Shown: positions 44,263 to 53,772 of the stretch, piece after piece
Numbering within the stretch: position 1 is the first letter of the stretch
Layout: each line of letters opens with the position of its first letter
From: Lysinibacillus fusiformis
GTDB taxonomy: Bacteria > Bacillota > Bacilli > Bacillales_A > Planococcaceae
NCBI GenBank assembly: GCA_030027265.1
Contig: JASENG010000017.1
Span: forward strand, 1-64,000
Length of the DNA: 64,000 nt
Direction: 5' to 3'
Notes under the pieces: model-generated
The model's database searches: none
Seen by the model: only the letters and a program-made list of their open reading frames with translations
What the model was told of the DNA's origin: nothing
Made by a program: the position numbers and the translations under genes

Positions 44263-45147
44263 ATGGAAATTCAACAGCTTGAGTATTTTAAAACCGTAGC
44301 AGAAATGCAGCATATGACACATGCCGCAGAACAGTTAAACATTTCACAGCCAGCCCTAAGTAAATCGATTTCTAATATTGAACAAGAAATTGGGGTTCCT
44401 TTATTTGATAGACAAGGACGTTCCATTAGTTTAAACCGCTATGGAAAACTTTTCTTAACAAGTGTGGATGCGATATTACATGAATTTGAAAAAGCGAAGG
44501 TGGAAATCGGCAGTCTTGTAATGCCTGGATATGGAGATGTGGCTTTTGGTTTTATTCATACGCTGGGGATGGAAGTAGTGCCGGAATTGATGGCACATGT
44601 TCCTGAAAAATATCCGAATATGAAATTCACCTTAACTCAAGCAGCTTCCTATAACCTCTTGAAGTGGCTGGAGGAAGGGCAGGTAGATCTCTGCTTATCA
44701 CAAAGGATCGAGTCGAAAACAATAGATATCGAATGGATAGAATTATGGAGCGAGGAGTTATTTGTCATTGTTCCAAAAAATCATCGTTTTGCCAATCGAG
44801 ATACGATTAAGCTGGAGGAAATAAAAGATGAGCCTTTCATTTCCATTAAAAGAGGAAATGCACTGCGCCAAATTGTAGATAAATTATTTGAACAAGCTGG
44901 AATCACTACCAATAACACCTTTTCCGGGGAAGAAATGCATACCGTTGCAGGGTTTGTTGGAGCTGGCTTAGGTGTTTCCCTTATTCCAAATATTAAGGGG
45001 CTAAATGAGTATAACGTGTGTAAAATACGCGTAAGTGAGCCAATCTGTCAAAGAAAGATCGGTGTTTCATGGGCTGGAGGACGTTATTTATCGCCTGCTG
45101 CTGTTCAATTTAAAGAATATTTAGTGGAGTATTTTAAAGAGAAATAA
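44263..45147 (+). CDS. LysR family transcriptional regulator
   Basis: A 294-residue regulator. The N-terminal winged HTH reads LEYFKTVAEMQHMTHAAEQLNISQPALSKSI (split at residues 6-36), followed by the effector domain (about 90-294), with LEEGQVDLCLSQ and FVGAGLGVSLIPN, typical for the CysB/GltC group. B. subtilis GltC is a similar size and style, but no glt genes are adjacent. Divergent from the esterase gene with 193 bp between, where regulation of both is likely. Confidence 0.9.
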   Translation: MEIQQLEYFKTVAEMQHMTHAAEQLNISQPALSKSISNIEQEIGVPLFDRQGRSISLNRYGKLFLTSVDAILHEFEKAKVEIGSLVMPGYGDVAFGFIHTLGMEVVPELMAHVPEKYPNMKFTLTQAASYNLLKWLEEGQVDLCLSQRIESKTIDIEWIELWSEELFVIVPKNHRFANRDTIKLEEIKDEPFISIKRGNALRQIVDKLFEQAGITTNNTFSGEEMHTVAGFVGAGLGVSLIPNIKGLNEYNVCKIRVSEPICQRKIGVSWAGGRYLSPAAVQFKEYLVEYFKEK

Positions 45148-45189
45148 TTAAGGCTAGCTAAAAAAACTGTTGTTAAAGGTGAAGATTCC

Positions 45190-46062
45190 ATGCTTTATGA
45201 CCGTGAATTGTTTAAAATATTATTGCATGACCATTCTGAAATTTTCGATCCGGAAGAAGTTGAAGAAGCGCTGGATCTATTAAAACTTGCTTTAGAGGGT
45301 AATGGAAATGCGATGCTTGAGATTGCTCATATCTATCGAATGATGGATAAATATGGTGAATCGGTGCATTGGCTAAAGGAAGCGTCCCTTTTAGGTAATA
45401 CAGATGCTATGTACGAATTAGGAAACTGTTATTTTGAAGGGCTGGGCATCGAAGAAAACTATGAGCAGGCTTTTTTGTATTATAAAAAAGCGGCAGAAAA
45501 AGGACATGCAGATAGTGCCAATAACTTGGCTGATATGTACTTGAATGGTGAAGGTGCAGAGGCGGATGAAAAAGAAGCTCTCTATTGGTTTGAAATTGCC
45601 GCTTCACAAAATGTAGTAGAGGCAATGTTCACATTAGGCATCATGTACGAGCAAGGGATTGGAACGGACCTGGATGAAGAGAAAGCCTTTCAGTATTATG
45701 TGCAATCAGCTCAAGGTGGCTATGAGGACGCCCGATATCGAGTAGGTACAATTTATCTAGATGGGCTGCTAGGTCAAGAAAAGGATATCGATCAGGCTTT
45801 GGCATGGTTCGAAAAGGCTGCCCAGACGCATCATATCGATTCTATTTATAATTTAGGCTTTTTATACGAGAATGGTTTAGGTGTCCCTCGAAATGGGAAA
45901 AAAGCGCTTTACTATTATAAAAGAGCTGCGCTACTCGGTGATTATCAAGCGAAACTCAATATTGCAAGCATCTATGAATTAGGAATCGATGTCCCTAAAA
46001 ATCGAAAAGAAGCAGCCAAGTGGCGCAATGCGGCAATGCATCAGATGCAGCCGTTTGATTAA
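45190..46062 (+). CDS. Sel1-repeat (tetratricopeptide-like) protein
   Basis: A 290-residue solenoid made of about seven Sel1-like repeats of 35-36 residues, for example AMYELGNCYFEGLGIEENYEQAFLYYKKAAEKGH and later YNLGFLYENGLGVPRNGKKALYYYKRAA (each within the array). No signal peptide. Such proteins act as scaffolds; a partner is not apparent. It starts 42 nt after the LysR gene without a terminator between, so it may be co-transcribed. Confidence 0.88.
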   Translation: MLYDRELFKILLHDHSEIFDPEEVEEALDLLKLALEGNGNAMLEIAHIYRMMDKYGESVHWLKEASLLGNTDAMYELGNCYFEGLGIEENYEQAFLYYKKAAEKGHADSANNLADMYLNGEGAEADEKEALYWFEIAASQNVVEAMFTLGIMYEQGIGTDLDEEKAFQYYVQSAQGGYEDARYRVGTIYLDGLLGQEKDIDQALAWFEKAAQTHHIDSIYNLGFLYENGLGVPRNGKKALYYYKRAALLGDYQAKLNIASIYELGIDVPKNRKEAAKWRNAAMHQMQPFD

Positions 46063-46079
46063 TTACTATATAAATAAGC

Positions 46080-46116
46080 AAAAGGAGATTTTTCTAATGG
46101 AAAATTTCCTTTTTCA
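46080..46116 (+). terminator. Terminator of the Sel1-repeat gene
   Basis: AAAAGGAGATTTT (46080-46092) pairs with AAAATTTCCTTTT (46101-46113), one wobble, then T-rich. Confidence 0.75.
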
Positions 46117-46218
46117 TTTTACTCTTGTACTAATTTTGTAAAAGAACTCACAGGTACTTTTGCAGAAAAACGTTTATACTAGAGAGGCAGATAAAATGAA
46201 CGGTTAGGAAGTGTCTTT

Positions 46219-47610
46219 ATGAAAACAGTAGTAGTTGTAGGTGGGGGAATAACAGGGCTATGCACTTTACATTATTTAAAACGCCAAGCACCGAGTGAAG
46301 AGCCTATTCGCTATATTCTTGCAGAAAAAAATGAGTATTTAGGCGGAAAAATGCATACGGTCCATGAATCGGGTTTTATCATGGAAACAGGTGCAGATTC
46401 TATCGTTGCACGTCACCCGAATGTACTTGAACTTGTAAAAGAACTCGAATTTGAATCAGAATTAGTTTATAACGAAACAGGTATTTCATATATCCACACA
46501 AATAATGAATTACATGCCATTCCAGCGGGCTCTACATTTGGGATTCCCATGAGCATGGAGTCATTGCAAGCAAGTACTTTGATTTCGGAGGAAGGAAAAA
46601 AGCGTGTATTAATGGATGCTGAAATTCCGAACAATAATTTTACAAAGGAAAGCTCAATCGGGGACTTTTTAGAATACTTCTTGGGAAAAGAGATTGTTGA
46701 GAAGCAGATTGCTCCAGTATTAGCCGGAGTTTACTCTGGTGACTTATATCAGCTGTCTTTAGCATCTACCTTGCCGTATCTTGTCGACTATAAAAATAAG
46801 TACGGCAGCATCATGAAGGGCTTCGAAGCCAATAGAGAACAGTTTGAAAAGGCGGCCAACAAAAAATTCATCTCATTTAAGAAGGGTCTTTCCGCTTTAA
46901 TTGACCGTCTTGAAGAACTCTTGCCTGAAGTGGAATTTTATAAAAATACCGAAACAACAAGTGTGAAGAAAAAGGGTGCTCTCTATGAGGTGAGTTTTTC
47001 TAATCGGGAAACGGTTCAAGCAGATATAGTTGTCCTGGCGGTTCCGAATAATATTGTACAGAAAGTGTTAAATGATCCGGAACTTAATCCAAATTTAAAT
47101 AAGTTCACGAATGCATCGGCTTTGACAATGTATTTAGGATTCGATCTTCCAGATTCGATATTGCCTGCTGATGGGACGGGATTTATTGTCTCTCATAATA
47201 GTGATTTAGTATGTAATGCATCCACATGGACGAGTCGAAAATGGAAGCATACTTCTGAAAACGGGAATCTGCTTGTAAGATTATTCTATAAAAATACAAG
47301 CCCACGCTACGAAGAGCTTGCGGCAATGACGGATGAAGAGTTAACGAAGGTTGCTCTGGAGGATGTGAAGCTAAGTCTTAACATTGAAGAAGAGCCGACT
47401 GTTGTGAACGTAGAGAAATGGATCGAGATGATGCCAAGATATGATTTAGCTCATAAGGAAGCGTTGGATGCATTATTAGTTGACCTAGACGCAAAATATC
47501 CAAACCTTTATATTGCCGGATGCTCGTATTTTGGAGTAGGAATTGGGGCGTGTATTGAAAATGGCAAAAACACAGCTGACAAAGTGCTAAAAAGTTTGGC
47601 TGCATTTTAA
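46219..47610 (+). CDS. hemY: Coproporphyrinogen III oxidase / protoporphyrinogen oxidase (HemY/CgoX)
   Basis: A 463-residue FAD enzyme of heme synthesis. The dinucleotide-binding loop VVVGGGITGLCTLHYL is at residues 4-19, followed by EKNEYLGGKMHTVHESGFIMETGADS. The C-terminus has LYIAGCSYFGVGIGACIENGKNTAD, the second FAD motif. In Firmicutes this enzyme (now CgoX) makes coproporphyrin III in the coproporphyrin-dependent heme pathway. It is a single gene here, away from hemEH. AGGAAG precedes the ATG. Confidence 0.93.
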   Translation: MKTVVVVGGGITGLCTLHYLKRQAPSEEPIRYILAEKNEYLGGKMHTVHESGFIMETGADSIVARHPNVLELVKELEFESELVYNETGISYIHTNNELHAIPAGSTFGIPMSMESLQASTLISEEGKKRVLMDAEIPNNNFTKESSIGDFLEYFLGKEIVEKQIAPVLAGVYSGDLYQLSLASTLPYLVDYKNKYGSIMKGFEANREQFEKAANKKFISFKKGLSALIDRLEELLPEVEFYKNTETTSVKKKGALYEVSFSNRETVQADIVVLAVPNNIVQKVLNDPELNPNLNKFTNASALTMYLGFDLPDSILPADGTGFIVSHNSDLVCNASTWTSRKWKHTSENGNLLVRLFYKNTSPRYEELAAMTDEELTKVALEDVKLSLNIEEEPTVVNVEKWIEMMPRYDLAHKEALDALLVDLDAKYPNLYIAGCSYFGVGIGACIENGKNTADKVLKSLAAF

Positions 47611-47644
47611 AGTAGAAGCAATTTCTCAATAATCAGAAAACATA

Positions 47645-47673
47645 TTGACGAAACTGCCATCACAAGATATAAT
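47645..47673 (+). promoter_or_regulatory. Sigma-A promoter of the SAM-riboswitch operon
   Basis: TTGACG (47645-47650), 17-bp spacer, TATAAT (47668-47673). A strong match, with transcription expected about 25 nt before the aptamer. Confidence 0.8.
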
Positions 47674-47702
47674 ACAGTTTAACATATTAAAATTTAATAT
47701 AA

Positions 47703-47853
47703 CTCTTATCAAGAGAAGTAGAGGGACTGGCCCGATGAAGCTTCAGCAACCAACTTAAATGTAAGGTGCTAAATCCAGCCGGCGCAAGCCGAAAGATAAG
47801 AAGGATATCAATAGATTACTAAAAGCCTTCTTCTCGCAAGAAGGCTTTTTATA
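47703..47853 (+). ncRNA. SAM-I (S-box) riboswitch with terminator
   Basis: The aptamer (47703-47801) has the S-box core: AGAGGGACTGGCCCGATGAAGC style segments, CAGCAACC, a variable arm with GGTGCTAAATCC and GCCGGCGCAAGCC, then GAAAGATAAG closing P1 (CTTATC at 47704-47709 with GATAAG at 47795-47800). The terminator is AAAAGCCTTCTT (47821-47832) with AAGAAGGCTTTT (47838-47849) and T tract. AAGAAGG at 47798-47804 can pair with CCTTCTT at 47826-47832 as the antiterminator, so SAM binding should switch transcription off. It controls the methionine genes downstream. Confidence 0.97.
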
Positions 47854-47861
47854 TTGTTTAA

Positions 47862-48172
47862 GGGATTACAAATACCAAGTGGGCGAGAGAAGCTTTTATT
47901 TTATTAAATCCGGGATGGAAAAATAGATTAGAAGACGCAGCCTACTATGTAAGCTGCGCAAAATAAGAAGCAGTATTAGAAGAAAGACCAATTGGACCTA
48001 CCACAAGAGCACAAAGACAAGACGAAGAGACGCTTCAAGATGGCTATGAGGCTTGTGTGCCCAGTCTGCTCAATTAGATAGATTTTTTAAGAAGTCATAT
48101 AAGTATGTTGAAGGCGTAAATTTAATAACCAAATCGCACTTAAAGGAAATTGCTGCGATTGAAAGAAACTGA
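47862..48172 (+). pseudogene. Frame-broken open reading frame between riboswitch and methionine genes
   Basis: A protein-like frame (ITNTKWAREAFILLNPGW..., from 47865) is interrupted by TAA at 47964-47966. It continues in the same frame as EAVLEERPIGPTTRAQRQ and beyond, to about 48074. After a shift it resumes as LDRFFKKSYKYVEGVNLITK and ends at TGA 48170-48172. The composition looks coding (charged, no low complexity), but I do not recognise the family. It could be the relic of a gene once under SAM control or an insertion that moved the riboswitch 340 nt away from its target. Confidence 0.4.
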
Positions 48173-48201
48173 AATTTTCGAATTATAAGGGGATGAGCGG
48201 T

Positions 48202-50049
48202 ATGGGATTACTAGAAGCGTTAAAAACAAAAGTACTAACAGCTGACGGGGCGATGGGAACATTATTGTATGCATATGGTCTGGATAATTGCCATGAAGAA
48301 ATGAATATTATTAGGCCGGATGTAATTGAAAAAATCCATGTTGAATATATCACGGCAGGAGCAGACGTTATACAAACAAATACATATGGCGCTAATTCTA
48401 TAAAATTGGCACGCTACGGTTTGGAATCGAGAGTGGCAGAAATCAATAAAGCGGCGGTTTCTATCGCAAAAAAAGCAGCAGGAAATGGGAATCAGTTTAT
48501 TCTTGGCTCAATCGGGGCAATCCGTGGTGTCCGCAAAACGGATGTCACACTAGATGAAATTCTAGCGGCAATCAAAGAACAAGCAACAGTTTTAATTGAT
48601 GGTAAGGTAGATGGCCTTTTGCTTGAAACTTATTATGATTTTGAGGAATTAACGGAAACAATCAAATTGCTTCGCTCTAAAACAACGCTGCCAATCATTG
48701 CACAAGTTTCAATGCATGAACCCGGCATCTTAATTAATGGGATGAATTTAAATGATGCTTTAAAACAGCTTCAAGATCTTGGAGCAGATATTGTAGGGGT
48801 CAATTGTCGACTAGGTCCGTATCATACGATTCAAGCATTTGAAGGGGTGGAACTGCCGGAAAAAGCATTTTTATCGGCTTATCCAAATGCATCTTTATTA
48901 GATATTGAAGAAGGTCGAGTAATCTATGAATCTGAGGTTGATTATTTTGCTAGAGCTGCTGTCCAGCTTCGCAATCAAGGTGTTCGACTGATTGGCGGAT
49001 GCTGTGGTACGACACCAAAGCATATTGAGGCAGTTAAGAAACTCTTAAAACATTTAGAGCCGATTGAAGTAAAAGTTGCAAAGGTACTAAAAGAAATCCT
49101 AATCCAAGAGGCTGAGCCTGCTGTGGAAGAGCCTCTCCACGAAAAAGTAAAACGGCAACGCTCTGTAATTGTTGAACTTGATACACCAAGACATTTAGAA
49201 ATTGAAGCCTTTGTCGAAGGTGCGAAGACGCTTTATAACGAAGGTGCAGACATTATTATGATGGCGGATAATTCACTGGCTTCTCCTCGTATTAGCAATA
49301 TTGCGATGGGTTCGATTTTAAAGCTTGAGCATGGTATCCGAACAATGCCGCATATTACATGCCGAGATCGAAATCTGATTGGTTTGCAGTCTCACTTAAT
49401 GGGCTTGAATGCACTAGGGCTGCACGATATTTTAACGGTTACTGGCGATCCGACAAAAGTTGGGGATTTCCCAGGGGCTACAAGCGTTTATGACGTATCC
49501 TCAATGGAGTTGATCTCGCTGATCAAGCAGTTAAATGAAGGGATTTCTTTCTCTGGAAAACCATTGCGGAAAAAAGCGAATTTCTCTGTTGCCGGAGCAT
49601 TTAATCCAAATGTAAGGGTACTTGATCGAGCGGTTGCGCGACTGGAAAAGAAAATTGAGCATGGTGCAGATTATTTTATTTCTCAGCCGGTTTATACAAA
49701 AGAGAAAATTGAAGATATATACGAAGCAACAAAGCATCTTTCAGCACCAATTTATATTGGTATTATGCCTTTAACTAGTTTCCGAAGTGCGGAATTCTTA
49801 CACCATGAAGTGCCGGGAATTAAGCTTTCTGAGGAAGTATTGGAAAGAATGAAAGCCTGCGGGGGAGATAAAGAAAAAGAGACAGCTGAAGGGATTGCCA
49901 TTGCGAAAGAATTGCTGGATGCAGCGTCAAAACATTTTAACGGTATTTATTTAATCACACCATTTATTCGATACGATATGACAATTCAACTAATGCAATA
50001 TATCAAACAACTTGATGAGCAGAACAAAGGGGTAAAAGCGAATGTATAA
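48202..50049 (+). CDS. yitJ: Bifunctional homocysteine S-methyltransferase / methylenetetrahydrofolate reductase (YitJ-like)
   Basis: A 615-residue fusion protein. The N-terminal homocysteine methyltransferase domain (about residues 1-290) has TADGAMGTLLYAYG and the zinc-binding GVNCRLGP and GGCCGTTPKHI cysteines. The C-terminal TIM-barrel reductase (about 310-615) has VELDTPRHL, TCRDRNLIGLQSHL and LTVTGDPTKVGDFPG. In B. subtilis YitJ is S-box regulated, as here. The ATG at 48202 lies 8 nt after AAGGGGA; the in-frame ATG at 48193 overlaps that site. It supplies methyl-THF to the MetH encoded next. Confidence 0.93.
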   Translation: MGLLEALKTKVLTADGAMGTLLYAYGLDNCHEEMNIIRPDVIEKIHVEYITAGADVIQTNTYGANSIKLARYGLESRVAEINKAAVSIAKKAAGNGNQFILGSIGAIRGVRKTDVTLDEILAAIKEQATVLIDGKVDGLLLETYYDFEELTETIKLLRSKTTLPIIAQVSMHEPGILINGMNLNDALKQLQDLGADIVGVNCRLGPYHTIQAFEGVELPEKAFLSAYPNASLLDIEEGRVIYESEVDYFARAAVQLRNQGVRLIGGCCGTTPKHIEAVKKLLKHLEPIEVKVAKVLKEILIQEAEPAVEEPLHEKVKRQRSVIVELDTPRHLEIEAFVEGAKTLYNEGADIIMMADNSLASPRISNIAMGSILKLEHGIRTMPHITCRDRNLIGLQSHLMGLNALGLHDILTVTGDPTKVGDFPGATSVYDVSSMELISLIKQLNEGISFSGKPLRKKANFSVAGAFNPNVRVLDRAVARLEKKIEHGADYFISQPVYTKEKIEDIYEATKHLSAPIYIGIMPLTSFRSAEFLHHEVPGIKLSEEVLERMKACGGDKEKETAEGIAIAKELLDAASKHFNGIYLITPFIRYDMTIQLMQYIKQLDEQNKGVKANV

Positions 50050-53000
50050 CCAGCGGATAGAAGAACAATTGCAAAAGAGAATATTAATAATCGATGGTGC
50101 AATGGGAACAATGCTGCAGCAGGTAAATCTAACGGCAGATGATTTCGGTGGGGAAGAGTTAGAAGGATGTAATGAAAATTTAGTCTTAACAAGACCGGAT
50201 GTATTGGCAAAGATTCATCGTGCTTATTTAGAGGCTGGGGCAGATATTATTTGTACTAATACCTTCGGGGCAACGCCATTAGTATTAAATGAATATGGGC
50301 TTGGTTCAAAAGCAGAAGAAATTAATAAACGTGCAGTAGAGCTTGCCTTATCAGCGGCGGAAGACTATTCAACTGCTGATTGGCCGCGTTTTGTTGCAGG
50401 TGCCATAGGACCAACGACAAAAACTTTATCTGTAACAGGCGGGATTTCATTCGATGAGCTTTCAGAAAACTTCTATGTGCAGGCCAAAGCATTAATCGAG
50501 GGCGGCGCTCATTTACTGTTGCTGGAAACAAGCCAGGATATGCTAAATGTAAAAGCGGCGTCTCTTGGGGTGAATCGTGCATTCCAAGAAACAGGAAAGC
50601 AACTTCCCATCATGTTGTCAGCGACGATTGAACCAATGGGAACAACTTTAGCCGGGCAAACCATCGATGCGTTCTATATCTCAATTGAACATATTAAGCC
50701 GTTATCGATTGGGTTAAACTGTGCCACTGGTCCGGAATTTATGACAGACCATATTCGTTCGCTATCGGAATTATCAACAAGTTACATAAGCTGTTACCCG
50801 AATGCAGGACTGCCGGATGAAGAGGGACATTATCACGAAACGCCGGATTCCTTATCGATAAAATTGCGCGGCTTTGCAGAAAAAGGATGGCTTAATATTG
50901 TCGGCGGCTGTTGCGGGACAACGCCAGCTCATATCAAAGCGATACGTGAAGCTGTAGAAGGCTATGCACCAAGACCAATTCCAGCTAAAACCCACGGCCA
51001 TGTTGTATCCGGGATAGAACCATTGCAATATGATGACTCCATGCGCCCGTTATTTATCGGAGAGCGGACGAATGTTATTGGCTCTCGCAAATTTAAACAG
51101 CTCATCATTGACGGCAAATTTGAAGAAGCAGCAGAAATTGCGCGGGCCCAAGTCAAAAATGGTGCGCACGTAATCGATATTTGCTTGGCAAATCCTGATC
51201 GCGATGAATTGGAAGATATGACAAACTTTATGCAAGAGGTCGTAAAAAAGGTAAAGGTTCCTCTTGTAATCGATTCAACAGATGAAAAAGTAATTGAAGA
51301 AGCCCTGAAATATTCGCAAGGTAAGGCCATTATTAACTCTATTAACTTAGAGGATGGAGAAGAACGCTTTGATGCAGTGATGCCGATTGTGAAAAAATAC
51401 GGTGCATCCGTGGTTGTCGGGACGATCGATGAAAAAGGAATGGCTGTTGATCGCAAGAGGAAATTGGAAGTGGCGGAAAGATCCTATGAATTGTTAACAG
51501 AGAAGTGGGGGCTTGCTCCAGAAGATATTATTTTCGATCCACTTGTTTTCCCGGTAGGAACCGGTGATGAACAATACATTGGTGCAGCAGAGGAAACGAT
51601 TGAAGGAATTCGCTTGATTAAAGATAAGTACCCGAATACATTAACGGTTTTAGGTGTGAGTAATGTTTCTTTCGGTTTACCACCAGTAGGGCGCGAAGTG
51701 TTAAACGCCGTGTATTTATATCAATGTACACAAGCGGGCTTGGATTATGCGATTGTAAATACAGAAAAGCTCGAGCGTTTCGCATCGATTCCTGAAGAGG
51801 AAATTAAATTGGCGAATGATTTAATTTTTAATACGAATGATGAAACATTAGCGGTGTTTACCGATTTCTACCGTGATAAGAAAAAAGAAAAATCGGTAGC
51901 CAATATTCCGGATACAGTGGAAGGAAGACTGGCTTATTACATTATCGAGGGCACAAAAGAGGGGTTAATTCCTGATTTAGAGGAAGCAAGAAAAATCTTT
52001 GAAACACCTTTAGATATTATTAATGGCCCGTTAATGGCTGGGATGGCTGAAGTAGGACGCTTGTTTAATGATAACCAATTAATCGTTGCAGAAGTGCTGC
52101 AAAGTGCTGGAGTCATGAAAGCGTCGGTTGCCCATCTTGAACAATATATGGAAAAAGATGAAGACAGTTCAGGGAAAGGGAAAGTGGTTTTAGCAACAGT
52201 TAAAGGGGATGTTCACGATATTGGAAAGAATCTGGTGGATATTATCCTAAGTAATAACGGATTTAAAGTAGTGGACCTGGGCATTAAAGTAACACCTGCT
52301 GAGTTAATTGAAACGATTCGAAAAGAACAGCCCGATTTTGTCGGCTTATCAGGGTTGCTTGTGAAATCTGCCCAGCAAATGGTCATAACAGCGCAGGATT
52401 TTAAAGAAGCGGGGATTGATGTACCGATTCTAGTGGGTGGAGCAGCGTTATCGAAGCGTTTTACTGAAACGAAAATAGCGACTCAATATGATGGTCCAGT
52501 TATTTATTCAAAAGATGCCATGCAGGGACTAGACCATGCCAACCGTTTAGTAGATGTGAATGAGCGCGACGTTTTAATTCAAGAGCTAAGCGATTCTCGA
52601 GAAAAAAGAATTTTAGCAGATGAAAAACGTTCAGCACGACCACAGAAGGCGGTTGTTGAAAAGCCGGTAAGGACGGTTAAGGATGCGCAAGTTTATGTTC
52701 CTCAGGATTTAGTGCAGCATATTAAACGAAATTATTCAGTCGCACACTTACATCCATATGTAAATATGCGTACGCTCATTGGTCACCATTTAGGGCTAAA
52801 GGGAAATGTAGAAAAGCTTTTGGCCGATAAGGATGAACGTGCTACAGAATTACATGAATTAGTAAATGAATATTTGACATCTGATTTATTAATACCTTCT
52901 GGGATGTATCAATTCTTCCCTGCACAAGCAGATGGCGATGATGTGATTATTTATAGCCCAACGGATACTAAGATGGAAATTGAGAGATTCCATTTCCCAA

Positions 53001-53473
53001 GGCAGAAAGAGGAGCCGTATCTTTGTTTAGCAGATTTCTTAAAATCAGTAGATAGTGGCGAAATGGATTATGTGGCATTGATGGTGGTGACAGCAGGCCG
53101 AGGTGTGAAAGTAGTTGCAGATCAATTAAAAAATGATGGCAAGTTTTTGGAAAGTCATGCACTTTTAGCGACAGCGTTAGAGCTGGCAGAAGGCTTTGCA
53201 GAAAGAATCCATCAAGAAATCCGCGATGTATGGGGCTTCCCGGACGCAACAGACTTTACGATGAGAGAGCGTTTTGCAGCTAAGTATCAAGGACAACGCT
53301 TCTCATTCGGCTACCCGGCGTGCCCAAACTTAGAGGACCAAGAAAAACTATTTAAACTTCTCAAACCAGAACAAATCGGTGTTCAGTTGACAGAAGGCTT
53401 TATGATGGAGCCTGAAGCGAGTGTGTCCGCAATTGTTTTCGCCCATCCAGATGCACGGTATTTTAATGTGTAA
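50042..53473 (+). CDS. metH: Cobalamin-dependent methionine synthase MetH
   Basis: A 1143-residue multidomain enzyme that transfers methyl from methyl-THF via methylcobalamin to homocysteine. Domains: homocysteine-binding (about 1-320; GCCGTTPAHI zinc cysteines), pterin-binding (about 340-610; FIGERTNVIGSRKF), cobalamin cap and Rossmann domain (about 640-880; VKGDVHDIGKNL carries the B12-ligand His in DxHxxG), and AdoMet reactivation domain (about 890-1143; RFSFGYPACPNLEDQ). Length is near E. coli MetH (about 1227). It overlaps yitJ by 8 nt, so both are co-translated and SAM-controlled. Confidence 0.97.
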   Translation: MYNQRIEEQLQKRILIIDGAMGTMLQQVNLTADDFGGEELEGCNENLVLTRPDVLAKIHRAYLEAGADIICTNTFGATPLVLNEYGLGSKAEEINKRAVELALSAAEDYSTADWPRFVAGAIGPTTKTLSVTGGISFDELSENFYVQAKALIEGGAHLLLLETSQDMLNVKAASLGVNRAFQETGKQLPIMLSATIEPMGTTLAGQTIDAFYISIEHIKPLSIGLNCATGPEFMTDHIRSLSELSTSYISCYPNAGLPDEEGHYHETPDSLSIKLRGFAEKGWLNIVGGCCGTTPAHIKAIREAVEGYAPRPIPAKTHGHVVSGIEPLQYDDSMRPLFIGERTNVIGSRKFKQLIIDGKFEEAAEIARAQVKNGAHVIDICLANPDRDELEDMTNFMQEVVKKVKVPLVIDSTDEKVIEEALKYSQGKAIINSINLEDGEERFDAVMPIVKKYGASVVVGTIDEKGMAVDRKRKLEVAERSYELLTEKWGLAPEDIIFDPLVFPVGTGDEQYIGAAEETIEGIRLIKDKYPNTLTVLGVSNVSFGLPPVGREVLNAVYLYQCTQAGLDYAIVNTEKLERFASIPEEEIKLANDLIFNTNDETLAVFTDFYRDKKKEKSVANIPDTVEGRLAYYIIEGTKEGLIPDLEEARKIFETPLDIINGPLMAGMAEVGRLFNDNQLIVAEVLQSAGVMKASVAHLEQYMEKDEDSSGKGKVVLATVKGDVHDIGKNLVDIILSNNGFKVVDLGIKVTPAELIETIRKEQPDFVGLSGLLVKSAQQMVITAQDFKEAGIDVPILVGGAALSKRFTETKIATQYDGPVIYSKDAMQGLDHANRLVDVNERDVLIQELSDSREKRILADEKRSARPQKAVVEKPVRTVKDAQVYVPQDLVQHIKRNYSVAHLHPYVNMRTLIGHHLGLKGNVEKLLADKDERATELHELVNEYLTSDLLIPSGMYQFFPAQADGDDVIIYSPTDTKMEIERFHFPRQKEEPYLCLADFLKSVDSGEMDYVALMVVTAGRGVKVVADQLKNDGKFLESHALLATALELAEGFAERIHQEIRDVWGFPDATDFTMRERFAAKYQGQRFSFGYPACPNLEDQEKLFKLLKPEQIGVQLTEGFMMEPEASVSAIVFAHPDARYFNV

Positions 53474-53495
53474 GATAGGTTATTAAATGTCCGAG

Positions 53496-53531
53496 TGGAG
53501 AAAAAACGATTACGTTTTTTCTCCATTTTAT
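53496..53531 (+). terminator. Terminator of the yitJ-metH operon
   Basis: TGGAGAAAAAACG (53496-53508) pairs perfectly with CGTTTTTTCTCCA (53513-53525). Confidence 0.85.
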
Positions 53532-53577
53532 TTTGGGGTAAAAATCCACTTAGCGAGGAGGGGCTTGTAGTTGTAAG

Positions 53578-53682
53578 GTGGCAAAACAGGATGGCTGGAG
53601 TCTTGTGGTGTCACGAAAACAGGTGTAACGGGACAAACCGGAATGGCTGGAGTCTGGAAGTGTCGAGAAACTGTCTGTAATT
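53578..53682 (+). repeat. Two-copy tandem repeat, about 52-bp period
   Basis: ATGGCTGGAGTCT occurs at 53591-53603 and again at 53643-53655. Flanks match imperfectly: GTGGCAAAACAGG/GGGACAAACCGG before, and GTGTC-GAAAAC-GGTGTAA/GTGTCGAGAAACTGTCTGTAA after. It sits in a 350-bp gap with no other feature except a promoter near its end. A small open frame here (starting near 53495) begins within the terminator and looks unreal. Confidence 0.55.
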
Positions 53683-53772
53683 ACAGAATTCCTTGTTCGC
53701 ATGGCATAGAAAATGGCTTATAAGGATTGATTTTGATCGTATTTGCATTCCATTACCAATTATTAGCACCTG

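Noticed and set aside
53495-53680. 61-residue frame after metH
   Set aside because: It begins inside the metH terminator and spans the tandem repeat; not gene-like.
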